Below are positions 10,938 through 22,739 of a stretch of 64,000 nucleotides of DNA, in pieces. A model generated the notes under the pieces. That model was given only the letters and a program-made list of their open reading frames with translations, was not told the origin of the DNA and made no database searches. Numbering within the stretch: the first letter of the stretch is position 1; each line of letters opens with the position of its first letter. Made by a program: the position numbers and the translations under genes. Source of the DNA: Gymnopilus junonius (taxonomy: Eukaryota > Basidiomycota > Agaricomycetes > Agaricales > Galerinaceae); the NCBI GenBank assembly GCA_015501075.1, contig JADNYJ010000158.1:1-64000 (forward strand), in the 5' to 3' direction.

Positions 10938-12257
10938 CTAGTCAAGTGGCTGATATAGGGAATTGTCGGCAACACTGACCGAGTAACTGAAATCCACCTC
11001 AAGACAATTATAAAGAGCATTAGTATGGTGCTCCAAAGTCTGCTGCCACTCGTACTTAAGCCGATACCTCCTCCTACTATCCCCAGCACCTTCGCGGACT
11101 CTAACGTGAATGAAAACCACCTTCAACGCCGGCATATTAAAGCGTCGAGATAGATAGTCATCTAGGTCGTCCAAGCAGGCGATAAAGACGTCAGAGGCAC
11201 TTCTCTCACTGTCATTGCCATATTCCGTGACGACAAAGTCAATTCTGAGATTCTCTAGACTCTTCCATGAATCGCGCTGCCAGCGGAAAACTTGGAGCAT
11301 TTTGAGGGGCAAGGCATAGTCGCATTGATATGGGTAGAAATCCTCAATGACCAGATTTTTTACTGCGTTCAGGGTTGACTTTGCTTCTGCAGAAAGCACG
11401 TTCGAAGAATGCTGTCCTTCGAACACGGCTGGCCAGAACGCTGAGTATTATGATGAAAAGTTCCAGAAGCAAGATTTAGCGACAGGCAAGTTATCACAGA
11501 GCGCGACGTGCTCACCTGTATAGCAGATCGTTAAGGTTTCGAGCTCGTGGAAGTTTTCTAGGAGATCACTCAAAACTCCCATCCTTTTCTCGTGGTCCCA
11601 AGCAGCAAAATAAAATGCTTTGACCTTGGTTAAATCAAATGTGGGCATGGCGTCTGAACGCTGACTTCGTAACAGCCTGATACAGGGGTCGTCGCTGGAC
11701 AAAATTCTGAGTTCCAAGGGCTGCACGGGATTGCCGTATACTTTAAATAGCTTGAAAAAACGCCCGTCAATGGATGGCCACGCAGGCCGAGGATTTGTCT
11801 TGTGGACTTTAGGGGACCGCAGCCAAGTATGAATGGTAAAGCGCTTCAAGGAATTGAACTGCTGCAGCAGTAAAACGACACCGTCTTCGATAGTATCTTC
11901 TGGGTGCAAACGAACTTCAAGGTTCTCAACAAGATCCGCAAGTCTTGGGTTCGTCGCAAGCATATTTTGAATCGCGCACCACCTGATAGCGGTTGCGCAG
12001 GTCGATTGTATATGGTGCAACTCCTCCTTGTCGGAGAATAAAGTCATCGTCCGAAATATATACTTCTGGCATGGCTGTCGAAGAGGTTGGCATGTAAGTG
12101 ACAGTGCCGATAGTGTCTTCACTTTAGACCTAATGTCGACGAGAGAGGAAGAGGGCGACGTCTCTGAATCAATGATACTCGCTGCAGTCTTGAGCAGGTC
12201 GAATAAGAAGTCTGCGTCCGGCTTCATCCTACAGCTTGACCGATGGGTAAGAATCAA
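10938..12257 (-). CDS. F-box-like / leucine-rich hypothetical protein
   Basis: Two exons are read from ATG 12257. The first (to about 11514) carries LSALSLTCQPLRQPCQKYIF, the characteristic end of mushroom F-box-like domains. Weak leucine-rich strands follow (LADLVENLEVRL, FNSLKRFTIHTWL). The donor GTGAGC at about 11513 and an acceptor ACTCAG near 11442 join it to the second exon beginning FWPAVFEGQHSSNVL, which ends with the stop at 10938-10940. The usual LPxEI start of the F-box is poorly conserved (FLFDLLKTAASIIDSET), so adaptor activity is uncertain. Unlike the F-box gene at 4.7 kb, this one has no frame break. Confidence 0.6.
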
Positions 12258-12460
12258 GCAAGGTCTGAAAGATACATTTGAGACCCGTCGCCGTTTCTCC
12301 TATCGACAGATTTCACTTGTTTCGGATTTCGCTTTGGCAACTTACGAGACACCTCAGCCTTACATTCGCCGATAGTGCATTTCGAAGGGGCGAGTTGACC
12401 AGCTTTTAGAAAAGTCGTAATGCCTGTGATGAAGGCATGTGAGTGTTGCATTGACAAACA

Positions 12461-13040
12461 TTGGAGAGCACTCACATAAATGGTTATGCAGGCTGTATTC
12501 CTTATCCACCGGGCACAGACGATGTCAAAGATTCCATCCCTGTCGAATTTAAAATTTGCAAAGGAAGCCTTCGTTTGTCCACAAGTTGTGGATGGCTGCA
12601 GGGACACCTTCATCCAGATAATATCACAAAGCAATATGTTCTTGACTTAAAGGGTTTGGTTCTCAGACTGTTGATTTAACTTCACTTGACGCCTTTATTC
12701 ATGAATCCAGTTCCTCCGGGCATCTGAAAATTAAGGCAGGGGCCATTATTGACTTGCAAATCCGTTCACACCCTCCGAAGGGGTCGAATTGGCTGGGTTT
12801 CGGGAAAAGATATACGCCTATGTACTGGGTTCAGATTGAAGGATGGAAATACGACGGTTCTATTATAGATTCAGGTTCGTGTCCTCCTTTTATCTGCCCT
12901 GAGATTTAAGTTATAGAGCGCTGACAAGTTGAATAGAGGATAAACTGGATGCAAAACCGTTCACCATCGAAGATGTGCGTGGGTTCAAGGTGGACCTGAC
13001 AATTGCGTCCAGATCGCAGTACTATAAGTACTATAAGTAA
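12461..13040 (+). pseudogene. Unrecognised gene fragment with frame break
   Basis: Coding-like sequence runs in frame 2 from about 12500 (PVEFKICKGSLRLS, ITKQYVLDLKG). At AAAGGGTTTGG (about 12650) it continues only in frame 1 (SQTVDLTSLDAFIHESS, KAGAIIDLQIRSHPPKGSNW, FGKRYTPMYWVQIEGWKYDG). A good intron (12875-12936, GTTCGT...TAG) then joins a last exon (EDKLDAKPFTIEDVRGFKVD) ending in TAA at 13038-13040, preceded by a duplicated TACTATAAG. I do not recognise the family. The clean last intron and long conserved-looking stretch suggest a once-functional gene; the frame change near 12650 and the missing clear start suggest decay. Confidence 0.4.
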
Positions 13041-13542
13041 CGTCTTTAACGAGCACACGTCAGTACACGTACGTAGATTGAGGCAATGCGATATCTGGCT
13101 TTCTCTTTTGCAGCTGGCTTCAAGCACAGTGCGTCTTGAATCCATTGACGTTTGCTGACTGTAAGCCCTTCCAGAGCCCAATGGGGTATATTACTCGTCT
13201 GTATTTCGGGGTGTCCCATAAGTGAAGACAACCTTACAGAGCACAAAAAACCCTCGAGCTCAGTTGATCATGAAGATGGAGCAAATGAGTTCGTTGGTCA
13301 TGAAGGAGGCGGAACCCATTGAGTTGTCGGAGTTCTAAATTCATCTCACTTTTCCCCTGACCACCATGGTAGATGCTCTTCTGTTCGCAAATCTACGGAG
13401 AGTTCTGCTTCGAGGAGCATGGCATTTTATATTTACTCTGAGTTTGCTTCTTGGATGAGGCAATCTTACTAATGCCCAATCATACTAATAGGATGATTTG
13501 TTGGCCTTCCTCTTCTGTCTTTCATCCTTTTGACCAGACATC

Positions 13543-15607
13543 ATGACCCCGGCCTTGAAGGGATGGCACCGAGGGGAACATATCGTTCGTCAAAGGCTTG
13601 GCTATGACAAACTGCCAGAAACTGCACTGTTCTACCTCCGTATACACGCAGAGATGCCGGAACAACATTCCACCTTCTACTCGACACGTCTTGAGTTTCT
13701 TCCTGTTTGTATTCTCGACAAGGACGGTCGGCCATGGTCTTCAATCCTTGCGGACAAAGGCGGGGAGCTTGGTTTCGTACGACATCCGAGATTCAATACT
13801 CTGGATATCACAGCCAAACTTTGGGCAGGGGAACCATTGTGGAAGACTCTGAAGGCGATTGAACGGGGCCAGGATCCTGCTCTGATTGCTGGGGTCGGCG
13901 TCGAGGTTTCTACAAGAAGGAGGAACAAATTCGCAGGAAAGATCGTGAAGGCGGACGTCAAGGATACATCGTGGATATGGAATTGTTAGTTAACGAAGCA
14001 TTAGGGTTCGTCATTTCAATGCTGAATTATTGCTATAATAATGACGAATAATAATTTATAGAAACTGTCCCAAGTACATCGCTGTTCGCCAACTCTTCCT
14101 CATCCCTCCGCTACTGGCAAGGTCCTAGAAGATCGGCCTTACTTATCTGAGAACGAGAGACTCTCAGAGAGCCGTTGCTCTAATCCTGGAATCGGACACG
14201 GTCTGGTTCGGTACAGCGTACATTGCGTCAAATGACGAATCTTCGGAATATCCCTCACATCTAGGAATGAATCACCGTGGTGGCAGGCCTGGATTCATGC
14301 GTGTGAAGCCATCTGACGGTCGGACGGTCGTTTTGCCAGACTTTTCTGGTCAGTGGACGCCTTTTTATTTTGTCTTGTGAGTGCTAATATATATACTTAC
14401 AATTCAGGTGATCGATACATGACCTCTTTGGGAAACGTGGAGGCGACGCCATTGGCATCGCTCACTTTTGTATCATTCACAACCGGAGACATTCTATATG
14501 TGACTGGCCAAGCCAAAAATGTATTCGGTGCTGAAGCTCGAGAAGTTATGCCTTTCCAGGACGGGTTAACTGAAATTTATGCCACCGGTTATACCTATGT
14601 ACGTGACGCCTTTCCGGCACGTGAATACCAGGATGTCAAGTCCAGCCAAGTCCTTATAGCCCACCTGTGCGGTTATTGGCAGAGGAGGATTCTTCTCGCT
14701 TTTTCGGAGACCAGGTCCAGCCCAAGGCGATATTGACTGCAATCAAGATGCATAATCCAACCATTGCCACATTTGAATGGGAGTCTTCTGTTCCCCTCTT
14801 GATTGCTCCAGGGCAAGCTATTATCATGGACTTTCGTCCTCTTCTTGGCGAACGCCAATATCAGCACATGGCCGACGATAATCCGAGCGTACTGAATGAT
14901 GATTTCATTCGCACCTGGACGGTCTCAAGTGCCAGTGATGCTCTTGGTCTTGAAACACGCAAATTCTCTCTTACTATGCGAGAGAAGGTCGGAGGGGCAG
15001 TGACACCTGCACTGTTCAACATTGCACGGAAGGCGTCGGAATCAGGGAAGCCCTTGGATGATGCAAGGGCCTTGTCTGTGTCAGTGAATGTTGTTGGCGT
15101 AACCGGCGATTTTACTCTCCCTCAAGTTGAGCCAGGCGCTCCTCTTCCATCCACTGTGTCCCAAAATATTCGTAACCTCGTTTGGTTTGCGGGTGGCATT
15201 GGCATCACACCGTTCCTATCGATGCTGGCCGCGCTATCGAAAATCTCTATTCCATCTGCTCTCAAAATTTCTCTTGTCATTTCGACACGAGAGCCAGGCA
15301 CGCTTCTCTCTCTAGTCGCGCTTTCTCTTGGAATTTCGGATTCACAGAGCATGCCGTCGTATCTGTCCATTGACGTTTTTACAAACGCCTCTATTCCAGA
15401 TGCACGATCGAAGCTTAGCTTCACCCATCATTCCGGACATATTGGTTTCAGCTTCTTTGAGGCGAAAAAGGATTCGCTGGAACTCGGTTTGCAAATACTC
15501 AGGTTTTTGTGTGTGGACCTGATACTTTTGAAAAATTTGTCCTTGATTCGTTATCGAAGTCGGGCGTGGATTCTGGACGTGTACACCGGGAAGGGTTTAC
15601 ATATTGA
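13543..15607 (+). pseudogene. PNPOx-like FMN domain / ferredoxin-reductase fusion, multiply frameshifted
   Basis: The N-terminal half is a pyridoxamine-phosphate-oxidase-like flavin split barrel (GWHRGEHIVRQRLG, MPEQHSTFY, DKDGRPWSSI, GVEVSTRRRNKFAG, CPKYIAVRQL, SHLGMNHRGGRPGFMRV). The C-terminal half is a ferredoxin-NADP-reductase module (PGQAIIMDFRP, FIRTWTVSSA, the NAD-binding WFAGGIGITPFLSML, and the terminal VFVCGPDTFEKFV) ending at TGA 15605-15607. Such fusions would pass electrons from NAD(P)H to flavin. The frame must change near 13940, twice in 14100-14165 (an in-frame TAG lies there), near 14645 and near 15480-15490. True introns are also visible (about 13986-14061 and 14350-14408). 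With at least five indels it cannot encode the full protein as sequenced. Confidence 0.75.
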
Positions 15608-15816
15608 TTGATCAGGCTTCCTACATATTCAAGTAGCATGGCTTCAGGATGGAATGGTGAATACTACAAGTCACAAATTGTTTATGGTCCTTCCGAGTCC
15701 TTTGGAATACAACAAGATTCGCGTAAATCTACAACTGGCCTTACACCTTGTCCATACAACATAACATCTAGTATTTCGAAGAAGCTGCTGTTCAAATCCA
15801 AGTTCGGCGCACTCGA

Positions 15817-17163
15817 TTATACGACTACTTCATCTATTGTTTTTTTGCCGTCAACAACCGACTCGAACGCTGGTAAAGCATTGGAGAAATGGTTGAAGAG
15901 AGCGTGCTTAATGCCCTCTCTTTGGCAATATGTCGCCAAATCGTTCTCGCCGTTATCTTTGGTTTTGACGAAGAGAAGGTCGGCGTGTTTGGCAGCCGAG
16001 ATATCTGAGTGTTTTAAACGGAAGAATATTTATGAGACCGAGCACCGAGTTGATGGTTCTGATTGAGTCGACTTTACCTGACACGCCGTCTCCAAAGAAA
16101 AATAAAGTTGGAGGATTTGGTAAGTTCCGATATGGGAGTATCGCCTGAGACTTGTCGTGGCCAAACCCACTGGGATAATGATGATAAGAGTTAGCGTGGC
16201 CGCCACGAACAAAGGGGATATGTATTCAAACATAAAATTTACCTTGACGGGTGTCTGAACTTGATCTCCCATTTCCCATCAGGGAGAATATTAACATCGT
16301 TGGCGATGATGTCTATTTCTTTCGCAGCTTCTTCACCGACATGTTTGGAGAGGACTGCGCGGATGAGGGGCTCCATGCCACTAAAATAAGAATTTTAATC
16401 AGCATCAAACCGATGGAGACGGAGAAAGCCGCAGAGCACGCCATCGACACTGGGCAGCGAGCGGCATTGGAGATGGGTGGAGCACAAAGGAAAGGCCCTC
16501 CCAAAAGTCCGGGTCATAAGTATGATTTACCCACCTGGAAACGATAATTACGGGAATGTCACGGGCTTTACACCAGCCATAAAACTCCTCGAATCCAGAA
16601 TCCAGATGAATGTCTGTACGCAAGGATGTCTGATCAAAAAAATTTCTTGGGAAGATCCAGACTGGGATGATGGACATACTGTTCCGTAAGATCTCTTTAC
16701 ATTCTTCAAACGTATGCCCGTTCGCAGCCACACTGGCGAGGTCGTCGTGGAAAGTATCTCTAGAATCAGAGGGTGTATTCGGAATCATTTAAAGTGCGAC
16801 AGGAGGTTACGTTAACAATTACCTGAAGGTACTTTTGCCCTCTAAAACGTCGAAATTGAGTTGCCTTCGCTTCTCCTTGCCGAAGCCATAGTTGTCGGTC
16901 AAGTCTACATTGGCACGTAAGATCGGTGGCTTTTCAGTACTGGTGATTTTCTTGGGAAGAGACAGCTAACGTACAATCATTTGAATCGTGTGTAGTTATC
17001 GTGCCATCCCTGCCCGTGTTACAGAAGGTTGGAGATGAGCTGCGATACGAGACTTAGGCATGGAGAACGTGCAGACCAACCAATCGGAGAGCACAACAAA
17101 CTTCTTGTCCTTGTGGATGGGCGGGTACGGCAAAGTACTAGGGGGAGCAGATCCTTCTGACAT
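15817..17163 (-). CDS. HAD-superfamily phosphatase (fungal phosphoserine-phosphatase-like)
   Basis: The start is ATG 17163 (MSEGSAPPSTLPYPP). HAD motif I is split by an intron and reads KFVVLSDWDGTITTHDSND (DxDGT nucleophile). Then come LTDNYGFGKEKRRQLNFD, GKSTFRDTFHDDLASV, NGHTFEECKEILRN, PVIIVSSGMEPLIRAV (motif II serine) and IDIIANDV. The lysine motif region is GFGHDKSQAI, and motif III is LFFFGDGVSDISAAKHADLL. It ends FESVVDGKKTIDEVVV with TAA at 15817-15819. At least six GT...AG introns join with no frame error. All catalytic motifs are present, so an active cytosolic phosphomonoesterase is likely; the substrate is unknown. It is co-directional with the oxygenase and reductase genes upstream and converges on the relic at 13543-15607. 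Confidence 0.85.
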
Positions 17164-17539
17164 AGTAGGAAGTGGTGTGTTGGCAAAGGGCGAGATTTTG
17201 CTTGATCGGAATTTGGCGTTGCCAGTTTGGTTATCTTATCAACGGCTTTGCCGAGCAAATGCCGTAAACTCTTCGCAAACGTGGCTTCAAGAAGCTCAGG
17301 TGTGCCTTTCGCGGGAAGAAAGTTCGCTAAGGATGATGCAATTGGTATATAGGATACAGCGACATATACAACAGTAATTAAGGTATCAATCTATGTGTCA
17401 GTGGCCATGAAAGTCTAGAGGTATGTGCTGGGTAAATGGATACAACGCGGTAAGATAACAGTGTCTAGTGCGGAGCCAAAGATCGTCTAGTCAAGAAGGA
17501 AAATAGTGGAGAAAGGGATATAAATAATCTATTGGACAA

Positions 17540-18854
17540 TTACCAGTCGATAGCTGAGGGGAAGTACTTTGAAATCAGGCCCTGGTAGTAGAGTTTTAGT
17601 TCCTCGGCGTTACAGGGCTCATCACTTTTGCTGTAGAGGTCATAGGGGTTGAAAGCCTTGACAGCTTCCAGGATCTCGACATCCTTTTCGTTCATCAAAT
17701 GCTTATAGGCACCCTCCCTATGCCATGGATAGAAGCTGTGGTATCGGATCATGGCAAGGGCTTCGGCGGGAAGAGTGCTTTGATCCTTGAGGACATGGTA
17801 AAGGTACTGACAAAGTTAATCAAAGTGTCATTCCATGAGAAAAAAAAAGCTCATAATTTGGAGCTAAAAAGCGTACCTCGTCATGTCCCCACGAAAGCAT
17901 GACATTGTCAAGGCCACAGTGCGGCTTGTAGATGCCATACTCAGTGGAATAGATGGCATCATATGAGTCGGGGTTATTCTTGAACGTGTCAGGATAGATG
18001 ATCTTATCAGAAAACTTGCAACCAACGACTAGACAACAACACGGTAAACATTAATCACACGGGACAGCTGGACAATGAAAGTTCACCAAATGTGTCCTGT
18101 TGAATTCTCATAAACATTCGAAAGCAGAAATCGAAAGGAGGACTACTCACACCGACGACGTCCCATTGTCCCTCCGAGCCAAAAAGTAGTAGCAGTTTCC
18201 CAAGGTCGTGCAGGAGACCCGTCAGCTGTTGTTGGAGCGGTCATGAGCCTTCGGCGACGAAAGGTAGCCGACTTGGTCGGTATTGGACTGACCTGCATCC
18301 ATTCTGGCTTGCCGTCTCTTCTAATGGCCTCAGCGGTTTGCAAGAGATGCTCGATCTGGGATAGGCTTGTCTATAAATATTGACGTCATGAGCACCTGAA
18401 AATCCGAGAGATGGTGGGCAGCCACGTACGTCAGGGTCGGAGTCATCAATTAAAGTGTTTAGCATCTCGATTGCTTCCCAGACGCTCATACGAGCACGTC
18501 TTCGGCTTTTGAAGTCTACGCGAGCCTTGATATTGAAGGCCACTGTTTGCTTTTCTGTGGGAACGTTAGTAAGAGTAGGATAGGTAGACGGAATCGAGGC
18601 GGCACAAACCATGCTGCTCCTTGTAGAAGGTCTTGACACGATCGCATGCAGACTCGTAGTCGCGAAACTTCGACTTGTCTTTTCCCTCATCGAACTCGGA
18701 CTGCTCGTTCCACATCTTCCCTTTGAGGGCATTTACTGAAAGAAGGGTAAGTGCTCGAAGCAAAAACAAGAGGACGACCGACAGTACCTTCGTCGATGGC
18801 GTCTGAGGTGGCATCAAGGTCACATCCGCTGTGTGTGGAAATTTGGGCAGGCAT
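17540..18854 (-). CDS. myo-Inositol oxygenase (MIOX)
   Basis: The protein opens dioxygenolytically the myo-inositol ring to D-glucuronate using a di-iron centre in the cytosol. Start ATG 18854 ([18 protein letters not shown]). Family blocks in order: [48 protein letters not shown] (the HD iron ligands), the [20 protein letters not shown] core, [14 protein letters not shown] (His ligand), [19 protein letters not shown] (His ligand), and [11 protein letters not shown] with the last Asp ligand. It ends [12 protein letters not shown] at 17540. The total is roughly 320 residues, near the usual length after a short N-terminal extension. The gene is intact across about six introns. It lies between a HAD phosphatase and an aldo-keto reductase on the same strand. 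Confidence 0.95.
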
Positions 18855-20352
18855 TTTGGTAATCTCTCGGAAGAAAAAGAAGAGGATGATAGTGAGAGAA
18901 AGAGAAGGGCGTTGGGGCTGGTCATTTTCGTACAAAGATATCCCGCCCTTTTAAGATTTCCAACCAGAGGGGAGATCTGATGATTCATGGATGAAGGGTT
19001 GCCAACAAAAAAATAACGGCCATGCTCTCGACCAATCGGCGATTGAACAGAACGGGATTATTAAGCTTCGTTGTCCGGTTTCGCAGATCTAGGAGAGAGG
19101 ATACCATAAAAATTTTATCTAAGTTTCAGCGAGGCTTTCATGAGATTTTCACGTTGACGAGGGGCTTGGGAAGAGGAGTCAATAATGACAAATGCAATGC
19201 CTCTTCTTGATCTGGTAGGTAGATCACGCCACGCGCCCGTTGCCACGTGTTGCTAGGCTTTCGTCAACCCTTGCTCCCCTTAAAATCATTGGCTTCTTCG
19301 TAAATTGACGGCTTCTTCGATCGAAATGCCGCCGCTAATTCATAACTTTCCCGTCCGACTGAGTATTTCATACATAGTCCATTAGACTTTGCTAGGCACT
19401 GTTTAGTAACAGGCTTGCCCTATGTTTACTTACAGTAACTGGTAAGTCTTGCCGGTGCAAATCTCTTCAATATTCGGGGTAGGATGCCATAAACTGTCCC
19501 AGCCTTCTTTGCCAATGGGTCAGGTTAGAAATATGAACCTCGCCAGTTGCCGAAAAAATTCCGACAAATGCTACGGCATAGGTCAGTAGTACATACTTAA
19601 AACGCCCTCTGCAGCCTGCAAGCGCTAAAAGTTCCAGACAATGACCAGCAGATCTCCTTACGGGGTATAAAATGGCACAGGTGTGGGTCGGTTGGGTCAA
19701 CCCGTTCCAAGCACCATATTGTCGGGACTTAGAATCTCGATTGTTTAGTTCACCGATTTTCAATCTGTCTATTGAATATGGGCTATGGTATTACGGCCTC
19801 GCCGCTACTTGTGGCAATTGGGGGCCATGTCAAGGGCTAGCGGGATCCCTGAACGTCGCCAAAGCACTGGTACGTAGGCATCGTTGCCTGATACTGCATA
19901 GCCGACCAGGCATGTACCTTTTCCCAAGTTCATACATGTACAGCATCGTGGCGCAACTCCTTCTAGTAACCTTAAAGTTTGGGAAATGATGCGCTCGCCG
20001 GTCGTTTTTGCTATATGTATGTAAGTAGGCCGCTCAGCATTCCCACATAGTTCGCTCTCCGTTAGAGGGCTCCCAGCCCTTAGGTTAAGACTTGGATGGC
20101 TCCGTCATAATCGCGTAAGGAAGGTCTTTGAACTGTATATCAAGGCAGAACTGACTTTAATTCTCGACCTTCATGTCCTGACCATTAGACTCTTGAGTTT
20201 GTGCTATATCCAATGAAAAACTATGAGTTTAAATGGAAAGGGCTTCGCCCATTGCTTGGCTCTGTAACATCAATCTTAGGCTATCATTTCCATTCTACAT
20301 AGTGACGACATTCACTCCGATCAAAGAATTCCCACTTAAAGCAGAGTCCAGA
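18855..20352. other. Intergenic 1.5 kb upstream of MIOX
   Basis: This holds the MIOX promoter side and the 3' flank of the reductase gene. Only unconvincing short frames are present; no domain or paralogue is seen. Confidence 0.5.
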
Positions 20353-21842
20353 CTAGAGCGGGAGGGGAGGCCAGTGCTCAAATCCGAGCTCGACAGCTGA
20401 GGGAAAAAAGTAAGAATATGGTCATTAGCTCCAGAAAATGTTTGATACGTACGCCAGGGAGGGGTGATGAACCTGTTACAGACAAAAATAAAAAACGCCC
20501 GTGAGTCAAGTTGAATAATAGACAGAACGCGGGAAAGGCGGACCTCTTCTGCTTGCCAGCTGCCGCTAGGCCGTCAAGTTTCTCGATATCGGCAGTCTCT
20601 AACTTATCGGCGGCAGAGATGGCGCCTGTGAAATTGGAGGCGATCCGCGCGGGCGTGACGGACTTCGGAAGAGCGACAATTCCTTTAGCAACTAAATAGT
20701 TGTGATCTCAGAAAAAACGTGTGGTGAATGACGACATAGCGCCTACTGAGATAACCCAACAAAACGTCGGCAGTCTGTAAAGAGTGCTTCGCAGCTATAC
20801 TTTGTGCGACTTCATCAGTTAAAAGAGGAGAGCCGGCCGACCCAAGAGGGGAATAAGCTTGTGGCAGAATTCCTTTCGACTTGAGGTACGAGATTAGCTT
20901 GTGTTGAGGGTTATACACGTGTAATTCCAGCTGAGTGGCGATCCCCAATCAATAGATGTCCGAGCGACGTGGGCGAGTTTCTCACCTGGTCTACCACTGG
21001 GATGATTTCTGCAGTTGGAAGGATCTCCTCAAGTTTGGCTTCCGAGAAATTGGAAACGCCGATCGATCTGACCTTACCTGTATTTGAGCGTGAGCACTCG
21101 ATGTGCGGATCCCCGAATCGGACAACTGCTCTCACCCTTCTTCACCATTTCCTCCATTTGTTTCCAAGTGTCCTTTAATTTCCATTCGTGATAAACATCC
21201 CGCTTTCCGTTTGGGAGTAAAGGGAAGACAGGGTGATTGCCTTTAGGGTTCAAGGGTATGGGCCAATGCACCAAATACACTGGAAGTTCCATTATGCTTC
21301 ATTAGAGTTCGCATAGCCAATAAGATCGTAGACTCACAATCGAGATAATCAGTTCCGAGGTTGGCGAGGGTCTCGTCCAGACATTCCTCAACGCGATTGT
21401 GAAATGTGCCCCACAGTTTGCTAGTGATCTGTGGAAACGAACGGCATCAGTCGCATAGACAGTGTTTTCACAGAGCATTACAGGACCCACAAAAACTTCG
21501 GACCTAGGGACACCAGAGGCACGAATGCCTTCGCCAACCTCTTTCTCATTCCCATATGCCCTATTAAAGGAGATTGCAGGGTCAACGGACTGGATAGTCA
21601 ATTCCAAGTGACTCGTCTTATTCTCTCACCATGCACAATCAATGTGTCTGTATCCTACCTCCTTGAGAGCGTAGGATACTGCACTGGCCACTTCGCCCAG
21701 TTTGGATTGCCAGGTTCCTAGTATCCTAACATGAGAATCTAGTGGCACGAGGGTGAAGAGTCTGTTTATAGTTCATACCTAGTCCAATTGCAGGGATTTC
21801 AGCACCATTGTTGAGCTTCAATTTAGGTCCTCCAACTGACAT
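20353..21842 (-). CDS. Aldo-keto reductase (NADPH-dependent)
   Basis: Start ATG 21842 (MSVGGPKLKLNNGAEIPAIG). The AKR catalytic tetrad is visible: Asp and Tyr in the GYRHIDCAW...YGNEKEVGEGI region, Lys in ITSKLWGTFHNRVEECL after a short intron, and His in LVHWPIPLNPKG. The (beta/alpha)8 barrel continues with IGVSNFSEAKLEEIL, the ELHVYNPQHKLISYLKSKGI block and QAYSPLGSAGSPLL. The cofactor-binding end VALPKSVTPARIASNF is followed by a last exon finishing EHWPPLPL with TAG at 20353-20355. The length is about 320 residues. Family members reduce aldehydes or aldoses. Next to MIOX, D-glucuronate to L-gulonate is a plausible reaction (inference); glycerol or glyceraldehyde reductase is an alternative. 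All exons join without frame errors. Confidence 0.88.
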
Positions 21843-22739
21843 TTTGGTAGTACTGGCGAAATCGATGGGAGATAAGAAAGAACCACTTCCAACGTTTTGC
21901 CGCCTTTATGAGGAGAACGCGTGTGGGGTAACGGCCCGCCCGGTCCGTCAGCTAAACTCCTGAGATTGGCATTGATGCGACTGATCCCGAACGTTCATCT
22001 AGGACTAACACGACCAAGTCGCGCCAAGTCGCGCTTACCATTGCGATATTTACGCCTTCAGCACGCCAAGATCTACATCCAGTGCTTATTCTTGTAATGT
22101 TTCCATTCTGGTTGTTCAGCTTGCTCCTTTAATCGGAATGCCTTGGAGGTTCGTGCAACGAATATTATAATCCTGGACAAACAAGAAATCAAATAAATGA
22201 TTGCGATTTCTTCAAAGTATAGATACAATGCCTCGTGCATTGCCTCCCTCGCTTCATGTGCTCATAAATAATATGCTACCCTTGTTTGGAAGAGAAGTTT
22301 AGCTGGGCATGCAAATAGTCTGACTGACACTAGGCATGAATCAATCACATCTTTTGTGAGTTAACATTGCATAGATCTTGAAAATTGCTAATTCACAATT
22401 TCACTCGCATTCCCATCAATCACAATCAACGGACCGCTCTCCGACTTATTGGGTACTCTTTGCCACTGTGGTATTGCATGGTCCAAAAGGTCACCACTTT
22501 CTTGTGGATAAGATTTTCCTTGCCCAATAAAAAGTTCGTGTCCTTAAAATTACACGTTAAAAGAAATCGGGCACAGACAAACTCCTGCGAGCCTTATCAG
22601 CCTCAAGGTGCATGGGCGCTTATTCGAAGGCCGATGTACTTCTCATGGCCAAATCCGCTGCACGTGGCCAACTTTATCCTGCCCTTTATAATGAGCATCG
22701 ATAACAGATGTACCGTTTGATTCTCGACCTTCTCCTCCC
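21843..22739. other. Divergent intergenic region
   Basis: This stretch separates the reductase (minus) from the helicase (plus). A 111-codon open frame at 22385-22720 has no recognisable features. A GCGCCAAGTC direct repeat lies near 22020. Confidence 0.4.

Noticed and set aside
12254..12634. Minus-strand 126-codon frame
   Set aside because: It overlaps the better supported plus-strand fragment and the 5' end of the F-box-like gene, and has no motif.
15608..16066. 152-codon open frame on the plus strand
   Set aside because: It is antisense to the last exons of the HAD phosphatase, whose motif III and C-terminus read cleanly on the minus strand.
19467..19989. Overlapping frames of about 100 codons on both strands
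   Set aside because: Neither strand shows a recognised feature; mutual antisense openness is expected by chance.
22385..22720. 111-codon frame just before the helicase gene
   Set aside because: Its composition and lack of any motif suggest chance. It is in the divergent promoter region.
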